Shown in pieces: positions 14,621 through 23,307 of a stretch of 35,914 nucleotides of DNA (its first letter is position 1; each line of letters begins with the position of its first letter). The notes below the pieces were generated by a model that was not told the origin of the DNA, ran no database searches, and worked only from the letters and a program-made list of their open reading frames with translations. The stretch is from the IMG/VR virus record IMGVR_UViG_3300036790_000113, positions 1 to 35,914 of that record, one strand, 5' to 3'. This stretch comes from a virus. The position numbers were made by a program, and so were the translations under genes.

Positions 14621-15033
14621 TTGCGGTGTACTCCATCTGGGTCATTATGTTGGTATAGCATGTTTAAGGTAGTCTCCATCCGCACTAGGCGTGATGACAT
14701 GTCCTGCATAACCTTGTCTCGGTCCTTTGAGTCCCTCTCTATGAGCTCAATGCGTTTGTCAACTGCATTAACCCTCATATTAACTGCGATAGTTCCGTCA
14801 CGGCTATCAGCGGCTAAACCCGATACAGTCCAGACAGCCGCAACGGCTGCCAGGACCAGAGGTACAGCGATCGCAATGACAGAGATAATCAGAGCTGCAG
14901 GTATACCTCTCTGCATGTGCCAGCCCTGATCTTTAGCCTCGAAGTTCTCACAGTCCTCACACCTAAGCTGCCTGTCTTCTACTCTCCGCCGTCTGTCGTT
15001 AGGGTTAGGGTTGGGATTGGGGTCTTCGGTCAT
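14617..15033 (-). CDS. Membrane-anchored coiled-coil protein, possible lysis accessory
   Basis: The 138-residue protein starts with PNPNPNPN and an Arg/Glu-rich segment with a CEDC pair, then a transmembrane helix (about residues 44-68, IPAALIISVIAIAVPLVLAA), then a charged helix (DKRIELIERDSKDRDKV, SRLVRMETTLNML) with coiled-coil spacing. Size and layout recall XhlA-like or i-spanin-like phage proteins. The ribosome site is weak (AGAAAG). The Pro-Asn repeat is coded by an AACCCT-like microsatellite at 15000-15022. Function is open; the lysis link comes from neighbours. Confidence 0.5.
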   Translation of the reverse strand: MTEDPNPNPNPNDRRRRVEDRQLRCEDCENFEAKDQGWHMQRGIPAALIISVIAIAVPLVLAAVAAVWTVSGLAADSRDGTIAVNMRVNAVDKRIELIERDSKDRDKVMQDMSSRLVRMETTLNMLYQHNDPDGVHRK

Positions 15034-15064
15034 GTGTATTGAGCTTTCTGCCTGATAGCCGCTT

Positions 15065-16240
15065 CTAGTGCAGAGTGTCTACTGCTGTAACCTTCTCTGA
15101 TATGGATACGGTAGGTAGTGTGAGCTTCAGAGTATCCTTGGTTTTCACAGCCTCAGTTACAGCTGCTGCGGCAGCAGCTCCTCGGACACTATCTATAGCA
15201 TTAGCAGCCTCAAGGATAGAAGCGCTAAAGCCGTTAGATACAGCATCAATGGCAGGAGAACTCTCCGCAAGGCTTACTGTATAGCTGGCGTTCGAGCTGA
15301 TAGATAGGCTATCTGTCGCCGTAACACTCTCTACCACATTGGCGACAGCAGTCCCTGCGGCGCCTGAGTTAACTGTAGCACTGGTTGCGTATGTCGACTG
15401 CTCATTGAGTGTATTCTGGGCTGCAACTCTTGCTGTATAGTTCTGGTTAAGCAGCGCTGAGTTCAGTTGAGCTGTAGTACCCGGAGGAGCTACCGTCTGA
15501 GTAATTGGCCAGGTACTGCCTCCATCTAGGGACCACTCTACGAAATAGAGGTGAAGCCCAGGGTCGGGACTGGCCTTCCAGGTTAGAGTCATAGTCTTAG
15601 GAACTAGAGCTCCAGCTGTAAGTACAGCATTTGTGGGAGGCTTTACAGAGTATACTAGGCCTAGAGGCGTGTACTCATAGGCCACAACTGCTGACAGTTG
15701 TTCTTCAGCCTGTCCAAACACGTTGAAGCTGGTAAACTTGAAGTACATAGTCTGCCCTACATATTGTAGAGGCAGAGGCCAGATTATAGCAGTGCTTGGG
15801 TTGATCCTGGTAAAGACAGCTCCACTGTTGTGGAGGGCTGGCGTAGTATTATAAACGCCTCTGCGCAGATATGTAAGCGATGCAGTAAAGGCCCCAGTTG
15901 GAGTTACAGTCCCATAGCTAATCACCTCCTGGTCAATCAGAGAGGCTGTATTAAACTGGTCAGCGTCAGTTGAGGTAACTCCCGTAAACAGGGCTGACTG
16001 ACTGATTACCATATCAACGTTCAGAGTGTCAGTAAGGTCAGGATCAGAACTGGCTGGCAGAGAGTTAGCCAGAAGCCCTTGCTGATTGACTGTATTAATC
16101 CTACCTATCCAGACATAGTTTATAGCATCTCTGGATACGTAGGCATCACAGCCACCCCAGTTTGCACCTCCGCTGGCCATAATCCACAGCTGTGGAACGC
16201 CACCAGTTATGCTCAGGGGAGGTTCATAAAATGCAGGCAT
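15065..16240 (-). CDS. Tail hub/host-specificity protein, C-terminal half with Fn3-like and helical repeats
   Basis: The 391 residues begin with material that in related phages continues the central tail protein: MPAFYEPP, then LWIMASGGANWGGCDAYVS. Beta-rich segments follow and a fibronectin-III-like region around residues 195-300 (PPTNAV, LTWKASPDPGLHLYFVEWS, YTARVAAQN). The last 95 residues hold five copies of a motif with Glu and Asp six residues apart (VESVTATDSL, AESSPAIDAV, LEAANAIDSV, TEAVKTKDTL, SEKVTAVDTL); the same motif fills the end of the fibre at 32924-35611. The ATG lies one base after the upstream stop (TGACATG), so it is coupled to 16242-17591. It probably sits at the tail tip and helps recognise the host. 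Confidence 0.7.
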   Translation of the reverse strand: MPAFYEPPLSITGGVPQLWIMASGGANWGGCDAYVSRDAINYVWIGRINTVNQQGLLANSLPASSDPDLTDTLNVDMVISQSALFTGVTSTDADQFNTASLIDQEVISYGTVTPTGAFTASLTYLRRGVYNTTPALHNSGAVFTRINPSTAIIWPLPLQYVGQTMYFKFTSFNVFGQAEEQLSAVVAYEYTPLGLVYSVKPPTNAVLTAGALVPKTMTLTWKASPDPGLHLYFVEWSLDGGSTWPITQTVAPPGTTAQLNSALLNQNYTARVAAQNTLNEQSTYATSATVNSGAAGTAVANVVESVTATDSLSISSNASYTVSLAESSPAIDAVSNGFSASILEAANAIDSVRGAAAAAAVTEAVKTKDTLKLTLPTVSISEKVTAVDTLH

Positions 16241-16241
16241 G

Positions 16242-17591
16242 TCAGTTCACTGGAGGTGGAATTGCTGCGGAGTTGAAGGACATTGCTCCGCCTGAAACCT
16301 GAACAGCTATTGGATAAGCTGTTCCAATTCCCTGAGGGAACTCCTCTGCTGTTACTGTCAAGACCTGATCGCTCTCCTCGGTTACGCTGGTGATACGGAC
16401 AAGGAAGTTCGTGATGCCTATCAGAGGGTCAGTTAGGCTCACGATATCTCCTGGCTCCAACAGGACAGCCCAGTAGGGAAGCTTGAAGGAGTAGTTATTG
16501 CGGAGCCAGACAGCTCTTTGACCGATCAAGGCTGCCATGACTGCTGCTATGTTTAGGCTACACACCTCAGGTGCGGAGACTATAACAGCTTGCAGCTCGC
16601 CGTACTCGGTTTCGTTCGTCAGATCCTCCCAGTATACGGGAGTAGAATTGTACTGGTTAGTCCTATCGCTGACATCGATTTGTACTCGATTGTACCCGTC
16701 GGCAGGATCAATCCGCTGGATGATCAGAGGGCTGCTGTCAGGATCCTCATCGGTGATCTGGAAGTCGTCGTAGTTAAAGGAGTAGACAATAGTAAGGTTG
16801 GGGATGTAGGTAGTGCCGTTTGCTACAATCTCTGAGTCCCCTAGAGGCACAAACTTGAGTACCCCCCCTGACCAGAATATCCAGGTATTAGTCAGCTGAG
16901 CCCATCGTTGCAGCGTAGTCATAGCCTGCTCTTGATCAGTCAGAGCGGGTGAGAAAAACAAACTCTGGGCTGTACAGTAAGTCTTGTAGAAGGCTAGGCT
17001 GGCAGGATCAATGTATGTACCTGCAAGTCCTACTCCATACTGAGCATTAGTCAGAAAATCATTGATGACGTCAGCAGGGTTAACATCGTTAAAGCCTGCT
17101 ACACTCCCGTAAAAGATACCGCGAACTTCGTACGTATAGTCAGGTATAAAGGGGCTCTGGTTCAGCTGTAGCAGGTCACTAAAGGCATAAGCTGTATAGG
17201 CATAGGCCAAGGCCTGAGACGGAAAGTTACTCTCCATCCAGCTAGGAGGTGCCTGAGATGCAGTCCCGTCGAAGATTGTAAGGTTCTGGGTGAAAGGCTC
17301 AAAGCTGCCCTGCCCTCCAGACCACATGACGTTAACCTTGTTGATGGGGCCTTCACATAGGGCCAGGATGGCAGCGGTAGTGTAATCATACTGGCCGCCG
17401 CCTTTCAGCATTCCTCCCTTTCCGCCTTTACCGGCAGACGTAGCAGTAAAGTCGCCTAGCCAGATAACATTATGGGAGATACGGTTTTCTCCCCATACAA
17501 TAGCTATGCAGACGCCTAGAGCACTAGTAGGGAGATCAATCCCTGAGTATTTGGTAATCCCAGTAGAGCTACCTCCCGTTAATCCTGCCAC
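16242..17591 (-). CDS. Tail hub protein, N-terminal half
   Basis: The 449-residue protein resembles the first part of baseplate hub proteins that follow an NlpC/P60 peptidase in GTA-like tail modules. Typical stretches are LGVCIAIVWGENRISHNVIWL, LCEGPINKVNVMW, DVINDFLTNAQYGVG, WIFWSGGVLKFVPLGD and LEPGDIVSLTDPLIGI. It ends in PPPVN. In relatives as I remember them the chain continues into sequence like that of the next gene, so the hub seems to be made as two polypeptides here, or split by mutation. It overlaps the peptidase gene by 13 bases. Product location: distal tail. Confidence 0.75.
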   Translation of the reverse strand: MAGLTGGSSTGITKYSGIDLPTSALGVCIAIVWGENRISHNVIWLGDFTATSAGKGGKGGMLKGGGQYDYTTAAILALCEGPINKVNVMWSGGQGSFEPFTQNLTIFDGTASQAPPSWMESNFPSQALAYAYTAYAFSDLLQLNQSPFIPDYTYEVRGIFYGSVAGFNDVNPADVINDFLTNAQYGVGLAGTYIDPASLAFYKTYCTAQSLFFSPALTDQEQAMTTLQRWAQLTNTWIFWSGGVLKFVPLGDSEIVANGTTYIPNLTIVYSFNYDDFQITDEDPDSSPLIIQRIDPADGYNRVQIDVSDRTNQYNSTPVYWEDLTNETEYGELQAVIVSAPEVCSLNIAAVMAALIGQRAVWLRNNYSFKLPYWAVLLEPGDIVSLTDPLIGITNFLVRITSVTEESDQVLTVTAEEFPQGIGTAYPIAVQVSGGAMSFNSAAIPPPVN

Positions 17592-18166
17592 TGTCTGATC
17601 CCCTCAAATACGTTGAAGAACTTACGTGGCCTAAGCTTAGGTGTTCCCTTTCCAATATAGGCTAGGCGTGCATCTTCAGGAGTCTCAGCTCTTGCTGCCT
17701 GCTGTAGCCAAGCAGTGTTGAGATCTGATCGAGTGCACTTGCGGTGACCTCCTGATGCATGAGTTATGGCTGTTTTGGATACCAGGATCCCCGCATGCGA
17801 ATAGGCACGGCCAAACATCCACAGTACGACATCTCCAGCGCGGGCAGCAACCTCAGGTATTTCGACTGCGACCTTTGTCACCCAGTTCAGATAGTGTTCC
17901 TCTTCTCGGTGCATAAACCACTGCGGCTCGTAAGGCCTAGGATCAAAGGGAGTCACTATTCCTGTGTCTACCCATACCCGTACCAGTAGCATACAGCAAT
18001 CAACACATCCGCCTTTGACATCACCTTGTGGTACATAAGGAGTCTTCTCCCAGCTGATTGCCTCTGCTACTACAGCCCTGCGAAGTGACTCCTCGCGGGC
18101 CTGTGTCAAGGGATAGCAGATCTCAGGTCGGGGAGTAGGAGTCATTGCAGTTGCGCTACCGCTCAT
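17579..18166 (-). CDS. NlpC/P60-family tail peptidase
   Basis: The 195-residue protein is a phage NlpC/P60 cysteine peptidase, a tail-tip enzyme that cuts peptidoglycan cross-links or helps assembly, like RcGTA gp14. The nucleophile is in KGGCVDCCMLL (Cys57 by alignment with the usual DCS/DCA motif) and the histidine in YSHAGILV (His124). EAISWEKTPYV and ARAGDVVLW are also family blocks. The start overlaps the end of the DUF2163 gene by 4 bases. Position between DUF2163 and the hub matches the family's normal order. Confidence 0.88.
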   Translation of the reverse strand: MSGSATAMTPTPRPEICYPLTQAREESLRRAVVAEAISWEKTPYVPQGDVKGGCVDCCMLLVRVWVDTGIVTPFDPRPYEPQWFMHREEEHYLNWVTKVAVEIPEVAARAGDVVLWMFGRAYSHAGILVSKTAITHASGGHRKCTRSDLNTAWLQQAARAETPEDARLAYIGKGTPKLRPRKFFNVFEGIRQWQD

Positions 18167-19695
18167 AGTCCTGACTCCGCAGGAGGTACATAGGGAAAGC
18201 CCCTGTAGTGCTGTTGGTTATTGTACGTAGCGCAGTTAGCTGTAGGCCCGGTAGCTAGGGTCTTATTACAGCCCTGAGTACAGGAGATTAAGTCACCACT
18301 GCTTGGAAGCGTGCTAAGAGGATAAGTCAGAGTCAAAAAGCCGCCAGCAGACCCTGTAGATCCTCCTACCACTGTTCTTGATTGTCCCTGGCCCGCTCCT
18401 GATAGGATGGATAAGGTGCCTCCAATAAGGTCAGTAATAGGAGGGTTACTGCCGTCCGGCAGTACCCAGTTAGCTGGCTGCGTAATGTTAGTTGTTGTGT
18501 TAGGGCCAACTCCTACTGTGTTTGAAGCAGTAAAGCTTTGTAATGACAGGGTACAACCGGCATCGCAGAAGCTGTGGATGCAGCTCTGGAAGAAACGGTT
18601 CTTAGGCATATACTGCTGCAGCAGAACTGACACAGCCCTTACTGTAACCTTCGTATTGACTGCGCCAATCTCTAGCTGCCCCTGCCTCCCTATGAACAGG
18701 TTGACAGTCCCTATTACTGTAGGTAATGTATTATTACCATCTACAGGGATGCCGAAGGCTCTATCAAGTTCCCAGATGGCGCCGTCAAACAGCCCTTGAG
18801 CCATCAACGCCTTGATATTACCTCCGCCTATTACAGGCTGAAAGGGCCAACCGGGCGCGAAGCCTGCGGGAGGCGTGCCTACAAAAGCAGTTTGCCCTAA
18901 ATTTACTGCTACTGTTTGGGTCACAGAGCTAACTCCGCCCGTAGCAAAGGGATATATGTTTACGCCAGCAAAAGGTATAGAGAGCCCACCGATTCCTGCA
19001 GTAGGGTCAGCTAGGTGATTGAAGTTCCAAAACTCTGTCGGAACAGACCTACCCCACATTAACTGATTGGTTAAATCTACCGCTATAGCCGTGCCCGGAC
19101 CTGCCGCAAGAACGCCGGTCGCGCCCGTAGCCCCATTGATGTAAATGGTAGCTACTGCCCCCGTTACCTGCGCAAATAGCACTCCGTTTACGGCGTTATT
19201 TTGTATCTGGCTTAATGTAGCACCGGAAGTGCATAAGCCAATCCCCGTTAACGTAAAATCCTCGCCCGATATATTAGCCTCAATATAAAATTTGCCGGAA
19301 TTGCGGCCATATAACGCTCGGGATAACCCACCTCCTAAAGTAAATGGGCTTATAGAAAATGTGGCGCTATTATTACTTAACGTGCCGCCCACAGTATCAT
19401 TTGGGTTGAGGATGACTTGAGTTTGGTTTCCGGATGGCGGGTAATCCGTCCCTGTAGATGACAGAACAATATCCATCTCAGGGATGTCTAGAGTATTCTT
19501 TATCTCCCATTTGGTCCTGGTAAGCTTAGGACCCGTATTAACCCAGGTACTACCTCCGAAAGTAACAGGAATATCAGCGCTTGTCCAGCGCAGTACTTGG
19601 CCTGTAACAAGCGTTATAGTGAATAGGTCAGCAGTCCACATCTGCGCAGGACGACTGTTGAGGAAGTTTGCAAGAGCTGTTGTAACGCTGCGCAT
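18163..19695 (-). CDS. DUF2163 tail-tip protein with an inserted SPRY-like domain
   Basis: The ends of this 510-residue protein match DUF2163 (BR0599-type, like RcGTA gp13): at the start SRPAQMWTADLFTITL and WEIKNTLDIPEMDIVL, later LFDGAIWELDRAF and the cysteine-bearing FFQSCIHSFCDAGCTL, and GFPYVPP at the end. Between about residues 86 and 290 lies an extra segment with SGKFYIEANISG, TGIGLCTSG and FVGTPPAGFAPGWPF, resembling SPRY-like carbohydrate-binding domains in phage structural proteins. Its DNA (about 18825-19437) is AT-richer, with more TTA/TAT-type triplets than its surroundings, suggesting recent acquisition. The protein should connect the distal tail to the hub; the insert may bind host glycans. 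Confidence 0.8.
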   Translation of the reverse strand: MRSVTTALANFLNSRPAQMWTADLFTITLVTGQVLRWTSADIPVTFGGSTWVNTGPKLTRTKWEIKNTLDIPEMDIVLSSTGTDYPPSGNQTQVILNPNDTVGGTLSNNSATFSISPFTLGGGLSRALYGRNSGKFYIEANISGEDFTLTGIGLCTSGATLSQIQNNAVNGVLFAQVTGAVATIYINGATGATGVLAAGPGTAIAVDLTNQLMWGRSVPTEFWNFNHLADPTAGIGGLSIPFAGVNIYPFATGGVSSVTQTVAVNLGQTAFVGTPPAGFAPGWPFQPVIGGGNIKALMAQGLFDGAIWELDRAFGIPVDGNNTLPTVIGTVNLFIGRQGQLEIGAVNTKVTVRAVSVLLQQYMPKNRFFQSCIHSFCDAGCTLSLQSFTASNTVGVGPNTTTNITQPANWVLPDGSNPPITDLIGGTLSILSGAGQGQSRTVVGGSTGSAGGFLTLTYPLSTLPSSGDLISCTQGCNKTLATGPTANCATYNNQQHYRGFPYVPPAESGL

Positions 19696-19704
19696 AATAA
19701 TCTC

Positions 19705-20334
19705 TCAGTCCCTGAGGGATTGTATTGTAAGCTTGTTGAGCAACCAAAGCTGGTTCATAAACTTCTCCAGTTCAATACTGATATCCTTAAAGCCAGCATA
19801 GTAGTAGAACTGGTATGAGCCTGTAATGGCTACACCTGATGCTGGGGCCGTAATAAAAGTGATTGTCTGAGCTCCTGGGACACCTCCTGTACTGTAGTTA
19901 ATAGTAGGAGTCTGGATTGCTCCGTTAAGGTAGAAGCCTGTGACAGTTCCCAGAACACCTATAGGCTCAGTGCCTGTAAAGCCTCCAGCTCCATAAGTCT
20001 TAGTCAACTGGAATGTGACAGTAGCACCATCACCTGTACCTAACAGCTGCCCTACGGCAGTATTCTCATCCTGGTCTAGAAAGCTAAAGCCGCTTACGGG
20101 TCCTACCTGTTGGATAAATGCCCCGATCATGGTCTGCAGATCAGACGGAGTATCGCTATCCAGCAGGACTTCCCAGGTTAGATCCCACTCCCACATTGGA
20201 TAAGTCCAGTAGCTGAGCCTTGTAGTACGCCCTGAGGCAGCTTTTGCTACGCTCACAGCCCAGATAGGCCTGCGAATCACAGGATAGGCTAAGTTGGCCG
20301 ATGTGTTCAGAGGAAAGACAGGAGGATTAGCCAT
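19705..20334 (-). CDS. DUF2460 distal tail protein
   Basis: The 209-residue protein matches DUF2460 (like RcGTA gp12), which forms the distal tail ring next to the tape measure. Visible features are SGRTTRLSYWTYPMWEWDL, a FIQQVGPVSGFSFLDQDE block and a C-terminal beta segment (GSYQFYYYAGFKDISIELE). The stop is nine bases before the DUF2163 start, and the tape measure ends just upstream. It lacks a strong ribosome site, so translation may depend on the gene before it. Confidence 0.8.
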   Translation of the reverse strand: MANPPVFPLNTSANLAYPVIRRPIWAVSVAKAASGRTTRLSYWTYPMWEWDLTWEVLLDSDTPSDLQTMIGAFIQQVGPVSGFSFLDQDENTAVGQLLGTGDGATVTFQLTKTYGAGGFTGTEPIGVLGTVTGFYLNGAIQTPTINYSTGGVPGAQTITFITAPASGVAITGSYQFYYYAGFKDISIELEKFMNQLWLLNKLTIQSLRD

Positions 20335-20349
20335 AGCTGCTTGTTGCCT

Positions 20350-23301
20350 CTACCTTCTCAGCCTAGATGAGCTTGGGGGAGATAGTTGCCCATTACGGGC
20401 AGTATTCACGATCATCCTCTGCATATCTCTGGTGTGTGATGCTAGTAGACTACCAAGACCTGCTGTATTTGTTCCCGTAATGTTAGGTGAGGAATGCAAG
20501 TTTATAGTGTTACCTATTCTGCCCTCTCTGCTTCCTTGACTACCACCTCCTAGTGCGCCACGTAGTGAGGCTGCGAAGGTCTCAGGGATGATCATCTCAC
20601 CCTGATGGACTTGCGCTAGCATATCGCTAGGAACTGAATAGGACCCTACGGCGAAGCTACCTGCAGCCAGAACAGTTGCCTCAGCAGCAGATGCAATTCC
20701 AGGAGCAATCGACCAGCCGACTACGGGGATTTGCGCAGCACTAGCATAAGCTCCAGCAAAAGCCTCACCTGCATCCGTTGCTACAGCCGTCTTAGCTGCT
20801 GCTATCTGAGCAACTTCTCCTGCAGAAAGTGCAGTAGTGTCCTCAGCTGTCCGCACTGCATTACCTGCCTCGTTGGCAGCGGTCATACCAAACTGGATGC
20901 CTAAGTACTTGCTGAGCCAGAACTCTAAGAGCTGAATAAATCCTGACCCCTGAGTTGTGTCTTGGGCATGCCTGACGGCATTTTGTGTTGCATTGTCTGC
21001 AGTCATGGCAAGTTGTGTAACAATCCACCTGCTAAGGATCTCCTCGAATATGCTGACGGCTGAGCTCACTACCTCTCTGAATGCCTTGCGTTCTGCATTG
21101 ATCCAGGGTTCCTGCTGAGTAATCAGGTTATCTACTAGGCCTGTAAAGGCTTTATCAACTGCATCAAACCCCTGCTCAAAGAGTTTAGTGCTTTGCTCGG
21201 AGGCCTTCTGGTTAGCTGCTACAATCTCCTCGTTGTATCTAGCCGTATCTGTGGCAAGCGTCTGCTCTAACGTATCACGCTGGTCTTTAGCTTGCTGCCA
21301 AGCTATAGTACCGGACTTCAAGGTAGCGATCAGGTTGTCCAGAATCTTTAGGTCTGATGCCGTAGCAGCTGCCTCAAAGCTCTCAAGGTCCTGCAGCTCC
21401 TGCTGCTTGGTGATCTTGTGCTGGACAACCTCTTGATCCAGATTGGCTTTGAGCTGCTGTAACCTGCGACTATCTACCTTGGTCTGTTCTTCGATGGAGC
21501 GGGAGGTAATCTCAACCTTCTGGTTCTCAGCCTCTTGGAGGATCTGTGCCTCACGGACCTTCTCTTGCTGATACTCAGTACTCTGCTGGCCGTATTTAGA
21601 GGCCAGCATCGCTAGGATCTGAGTTTCAATCTGCTCCTTCGTAGTATAGTCCTGGCCTGCTAGCTCTTGCTTCGCACGCAGGGTGTCTAGAGCCTCGCGG
21701 ATCTCCCGGTCTCCTGCCTCGCGAGTCAAACTCATAATACGGTTCTGAGCTTCTTGGGCCTGTAGTACATAGGTAGGGCCGGCAGCTGTTAGGATGGCAA
21801 GCTTCTGCCTCTCAATTGCAATCTGCTTACCGACGCTGTCGCGGGCAGCTTCCTCTTCCCCATTCAGTTCGGATAGCTTCAGGCTCATCTGCTGATTAGC
21901 AGCTTCACGAGCAGCATTGACTACCTGGTTTTGAGCGGCTCTAGCTTGTGAGCTATACTGCCCATAGTACTGGGCTTGCAAGGTAGCTATCTGCTGGTAG
22001 ATAGCACCTATCTGCGAGGCATTACCCTTAGTAGCCTCAAGCTGTTGCTGGAGACTACTCAGCGTAGTCTGGTACTTCTCTTCCTCCGTAGCCGTGTGGA
22101 GACTGGCCAGCTCTTTCTCTGCAGTATTAACTGCATTGATAGCTGCCTCCTGAGCAGTAGGATCGCCTGACGCTTGGGCCTCCTGGAAAGATCTTTCAGC
22201 TGCTGCTAGCTCAATAGTGAGCGTCTGTCTACGTTGCAGTACAGTATTGAGCTTCCCTACGGAGGCGGCGTCCTCATTGGTCTGAGAGCTTAGAGTTGCA
22301 CCAGTAGGCTTAGAGATCTCCTGGATCTTTTGCTGGACCTCATCCAACTGTTTCAGTAAGGCAGGGTCAGCTATACCCGTACCGCTGAGCCCGATCTCCT
22401 CCTGCAATGCAGTTTCTTGCTTACGAAGGTCTACCAGTGTAGCAGTTTGCTGGACAAACCTAGCATTCAGGCCTGCCATGATATCCGAGTAGACTTGCGA
22501 TGCCTGCCCTGCAGACTCAAGAGCCTTGTCATGTGCTAGCTGCTCAGTCGTCAATAGATGAATTGACTCGGCAAACCGTAGGGCTCCAGCCGAGGTTGAA
22601 AACATCTGGACATACTTCTCAGCAATCTTGCCTACATCCTGACCAGTAAGCTGTGCTGTAGCATTGACAGTATCGCGGATTTGGGACGTGAACTGGGCAG
22701 CAGGCCCACTTAGTTTGGCAAGCTGCTCCTCAAGACCACGAGCGCCTGAGGCTGAAGCATCCCAAACAGCTTTGGAACGTACAATACCTGCTGCGATTTG
22801 CTGAGCTGCATTAGCTCCTACAGTACCAGCAATAGTCATCTCGCCGACAGCGTTACGGATAGCCGTCTCAGTTGCTATCCACTGATAAGCTAGGTAACCT
22901 ACACCTGCTGCAGCTGCTGCAAGCAGTCCTATCTCAGCTGTGAGGATTGGATTGAAGCTTGCCATCCGGGCAGCAACGGCTAGCAGGGTGCCATCGAACT
23001 GCCTCCAGCGGCCTGCAACTCCCTCATCCAACATAGCAGATAGGCGGCGCCCTGTAATGGAGGCACTCAGCCCTATAGTGTTGATGTCGCTTGAAATGCC
23101 TGTAGTGGCACTACGGATAGTGCTAGCCGCTGCTGAGGTTGCCGTGCCCATAGTAGCTGCACCTGCAGCTGCTCGAGCTGAAGCAGCCGCTGAAGCTGCA
23201 GCGAAGGCATTAACGGATGCAGTTGCCTGCGCCATTGCAGCTTGGAACTGCGTGATGTCAGCAGTGACTTGACCTTGGATATTACCGGAACTTTCGCTCA
23301 T
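20350..23301 (-). CDS. Tape measure protein
   Basis: At 983 residues this is the longest ORF and it lies right after the tail assembly chaperone, as tape measures do. The N-terminus is Ala/Ser/Thr-rich, hydrophobic segments occur near residues 115-145 (LLAAAAAGVGYLAYQWI), and long coiled-coil stretches rich in Gln, Glu and Lys fill the middle. The C-terminus has the common VPSDMLAQVHQGEMIIPETFA motif. By the usual 1.5 angstrom per residue rule the tail would be near 150 nm. The protein sets tail length and probably enters the cell with DNA. The ATG is seven bases after the -1 frame stop of the chaperone extension. Confidence 0.92.
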   Translation of the reverse strand: MSESSGNIQGQVTADITQFQAAMAQATASVNAFAAASAAASARAAAGAATMGTATSAAASTIRSATTGISSDINTIGLSASITGRRLSAMLDEGVAGRWRQFDGTLLAVAARMASFNPILTAEIGLLAAAAAGVGYLAYQWIATETAIRNAVGEMTIAGTVGANAAQQIAAGIVRSKAVWDASASGARGLEEQLAKLSGPAAQFTSQIRDTVNATAQLTGQDVGKIAEKYVQMFSTSAGALRFAESIHLLTTEQLAHDKALESAGQASQVYSDIMAGLNARFVQQTATLVDLRKQETALQEEIGLSGTGIADPALLKQLDEVQQKIQEISKPTGATLSSQTNEDAASVGKLNTVLQRRQTLTIELAAAERSFQEAQASGDPTAQEAAINAVNTAEKELASLHTATEEEKYQTTLSSLQQQLEATKGNASQIGAIYQQIATLQAQYYGQYSSQARAAQNQVVNAAREAANQQMSLKLSELNGEEEAARDSVGKQIAIERQKLAILTAAGPTYVLQAQEAQNRIMSLTREAGDREIREALDTLRAKQELAGQDYTTKEQIETQILAMLASKYGQQSTEYQQEKVREAQILQEAENQKVEITSRSIEEQTKVDSRRLQQLKANLDQEVVQHKITKQQELQDLESFEAAATASDLKILDNLIATLKSGTIAWQQAKDQRDTLEQTLATDTARYNEEIVAANQKASEQSTKLFEQGFDAVDKAFTGLVDNLITQQEPWINAERKAFREVVSSAVSIFEEILSRWIVTQLAMTADNATQNAVRHAQDTTQGSGFIQLLEFWLSKYLGIQFGMTAANEAGNAVRTAEDTTALSAGEVAQIAAAKTAVATDAGEAFAGAYASAAQIPVVGWSIAPGIASAAEATVLAAGSFAVGSYSVPSDMLAQVHQGEMIIPETFAASLRGALGGGSQGSREGRIGNTINLHSSPNITGTNTAGLGSLLASHTRDMQRMIVNTARNGQLSPPSSSRLRR

Positions 23302-23307
23302 CTTGCG

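Noticed and set aside
15000-15022. Telomere-like GGGTTA repeat
   Set aside because: It encodes the Pro-Asn repeat at the start of a small membrane protein and is far too short to be an end structure.
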